A stretch of 6,475 bases of DNA from Gammaproteobacteria bacterium (GTDB lineage Bacteria; Pseudomonadota; Gammaproteobacteria; Steroidobacterales; Steroidobacteraceae): NCBI GenBank assembly GCA_030830595.1, contig JAURMS010000318.1, forward strand, positions 1-6,475. The letters run 5' to 3'. Positions 5,778 through 6,475 of this stretch are shown here, in pieces. Under the pieces are notes generated by a model. The model was not told the DNA's origin. It did not search any database and was given only the letters and a program-made list of their open reading frames with translations. The first letter of the stretch is position 1, and the number at the start of each line of letters is the position of its first letter. The position numbers and the translations under genes are program-made.

Positions 5778-6475
5778 GTGGACATCCTGCAGTTCGGGGT
5801 ACGCCTGCCGGTGCTGCTGCTGCCGGTGCTGGCCTTTCTCGCCCTGCTGGTTTACTTCGACAGCTTTCGGCTGGTGCGCTACCGGCTCATCTTGCTGTTG
5901 CTGGTGGCTGGCGTCGTTTCCGCGGGCGCCAGCATGCACGTCAATCGGGCGGTCTTTGACGCCCTGTCCATCGAGTTTCTCACCTTTTCCCGCTTCGTGG
6001 CCCCGTGGATCGAGGAGGGCCTCAAGGCCGGGGTACTGGCCTGGCTGATCCGCAGCAAGCGGGTGGGCCTGCCGGTCGATGCCGCCATCGCCGGCTTTGC
6101 CCTGGGCTCGGGGTTTGCCCTGTTTGAGAATCTTTTCTACCTCCTGTCGCGTCCCGACCTCTCGCCGACCTCGCTGGTCATCCGCGGCTTCAGCACCGCC
6201 GTGATGCACGGGGGTGCGACCGCCGTATTCGGCATGGTCTCCGTGGTGCTGGCCGACCGCCGGCCGCATCATTTCTGGATGGTGATGCTGCCCGGGCTCG
6301 CTGCGGCGGCCGTGCTGCATGGTGCCTACAACCTGCTGCTGGTGCGGCCGGCATTGTCGATGCTCCTGGTGCTGGTGGCGCTCCAGGTGACTTTCTATTT
6401 TGTGTGCCGCTACAGCGAGGACAGCCTGCGTGACTGGCTCGAATCCGGCCTCGACTCCAACGTGGAGATGCTCGC
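5778..6475 (+). CDS. PrsW-family intramembrane protease-like protein (3' end outside window)
   Basis: The frame is open from a GTG at 5778 to the window edge and gives 232 residues so far. About seven hydrophobic segments are visible. The motifs of PrsW-type membrane metalloproteases appear in order: EEGLK (79-83, matching EExxK), FENLFY (116-121, matching FExxxY), His144 in MHGG and His181 in HGAYN. These residues are expected to bind a metal within the membrane. In Bacillus, PrsW cleaves the anti-sigma factor RsiW; the substrate here is unknown, and many proteobacterial members are uncharacterised. The GTG at 5778 follows a purine-rich GGGGGGTGAG stretch. An earlier in-frame GTG at 5739 would add 13 non-hydrophobic residues and lacks a site. 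After the last helix a charged tail begins (about 210 on), so a soluble C-terminal extension may follow outside the window. Confidence 0.85.
   Translation, partial: MDILQFGVRLPVLLLPVLAFLALLVYFDSFRLVRYRLILLLLVAGVVSAGASMHVNRAVFDALSIEFLTFSRFVAPWIEEGLKAGVLAWLIRSKRVGLPVDAAIAGFALGSGFALFENLFYLLSRPDLSPTSLVIRGFSTAVMHGGATAVFGMVSVVLADRRPHHFWMVMLPGLAAAAVLHGAYNLLLVRPALSMLLVLVALQVTFYFVCRYSEDSLRDWLESGLDSNVEML

Noticed and set aside
5811..5832. CTG/GTG-rich tract that looks like a short tandem repeat.
   Set aside because: It is ordinary codon use for a Leu-rich membrane helix in a GC-rich genome; there is no fixed repeat unit.
5727..6320. Minus-strand open frame of about 197 residues rich in Gln and His.
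   Set aside because: The Gln/His runs are the reverse complement of the Leu/Val codons (CTG, GTG) of the PrsW-like membrane helices. It is a shadow of that gene.

Overview
This is a GC-rich (visibly about 65%) stretch of a bacterial chromosome. The gene content (cytochrome c', a membrane cytochrome b, a secreted alkaline phosphatase, a PrsW-family membrane protein), the dense packing and the good Shine-Dalgarno sites suggest a proteobacterium, probably a gammaproteobacterium. That placement is inference; there is no rRNA or other taxonomic marker. I see no tRNA, rRNA, CRISPR array, insertion sequence or phage gene, and no gene-free stretch longer than about 135 bases.

Layout. The left edge (1-509, +) is the 3' part of a cytochrome b561-type gene. 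Four bases after its stop, a cytochrome c' gene (514-987, -) ends in the opposite direction. Upstream of cytochrome c' on the same strand is an unrecognised 193-residue protein (1073-1654, -). Divergent from that gene is a multi-spanning TspO/MBR-like membrane protein (1787-2557, +). Its 3' end overlaps by 35 bases the end of a leftward cluster of three genes.

The leftward cluster reads, in transcription order: a secreted PhoA-family alkaline phosphatase (5688-4165), a sulfotransferase-like protein (4161-3403) and a class IV, PLP-dependent aminotransferase (3422-2523). The phosphatase stop and the TTG start of the sulfotransferase are separated by one codon and are in the same frame. The sulfotransferase and the aminotransferase overlap by 20 bases. 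This spacing indicates one operon with translational coupling. Divergent from it, a PrsW-family intramembrane protease-like gene (5778 to the right edge, +) runs out of the window.

How they fit together. Cytochromes b561 and c' are a plausible redox neighbourhood (membrane haem b and periplasmic haem c). The most unusual part is the overlapping sulfotransferase-like/aminotransferase pair. From memory of the families, the two proteins in this order match the two halves of the plant 'branched-chain-amino-acid aminotransferase-like' fusion proteins, so this looks like a split bacterial version of a fused eukaryotic protein of unclear function. The phosphatase upstream has the histidine-rich metal-site signature of animal-type alkaline phosphatases rather than the Asp/Lys pair of E. 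coli PhoA.
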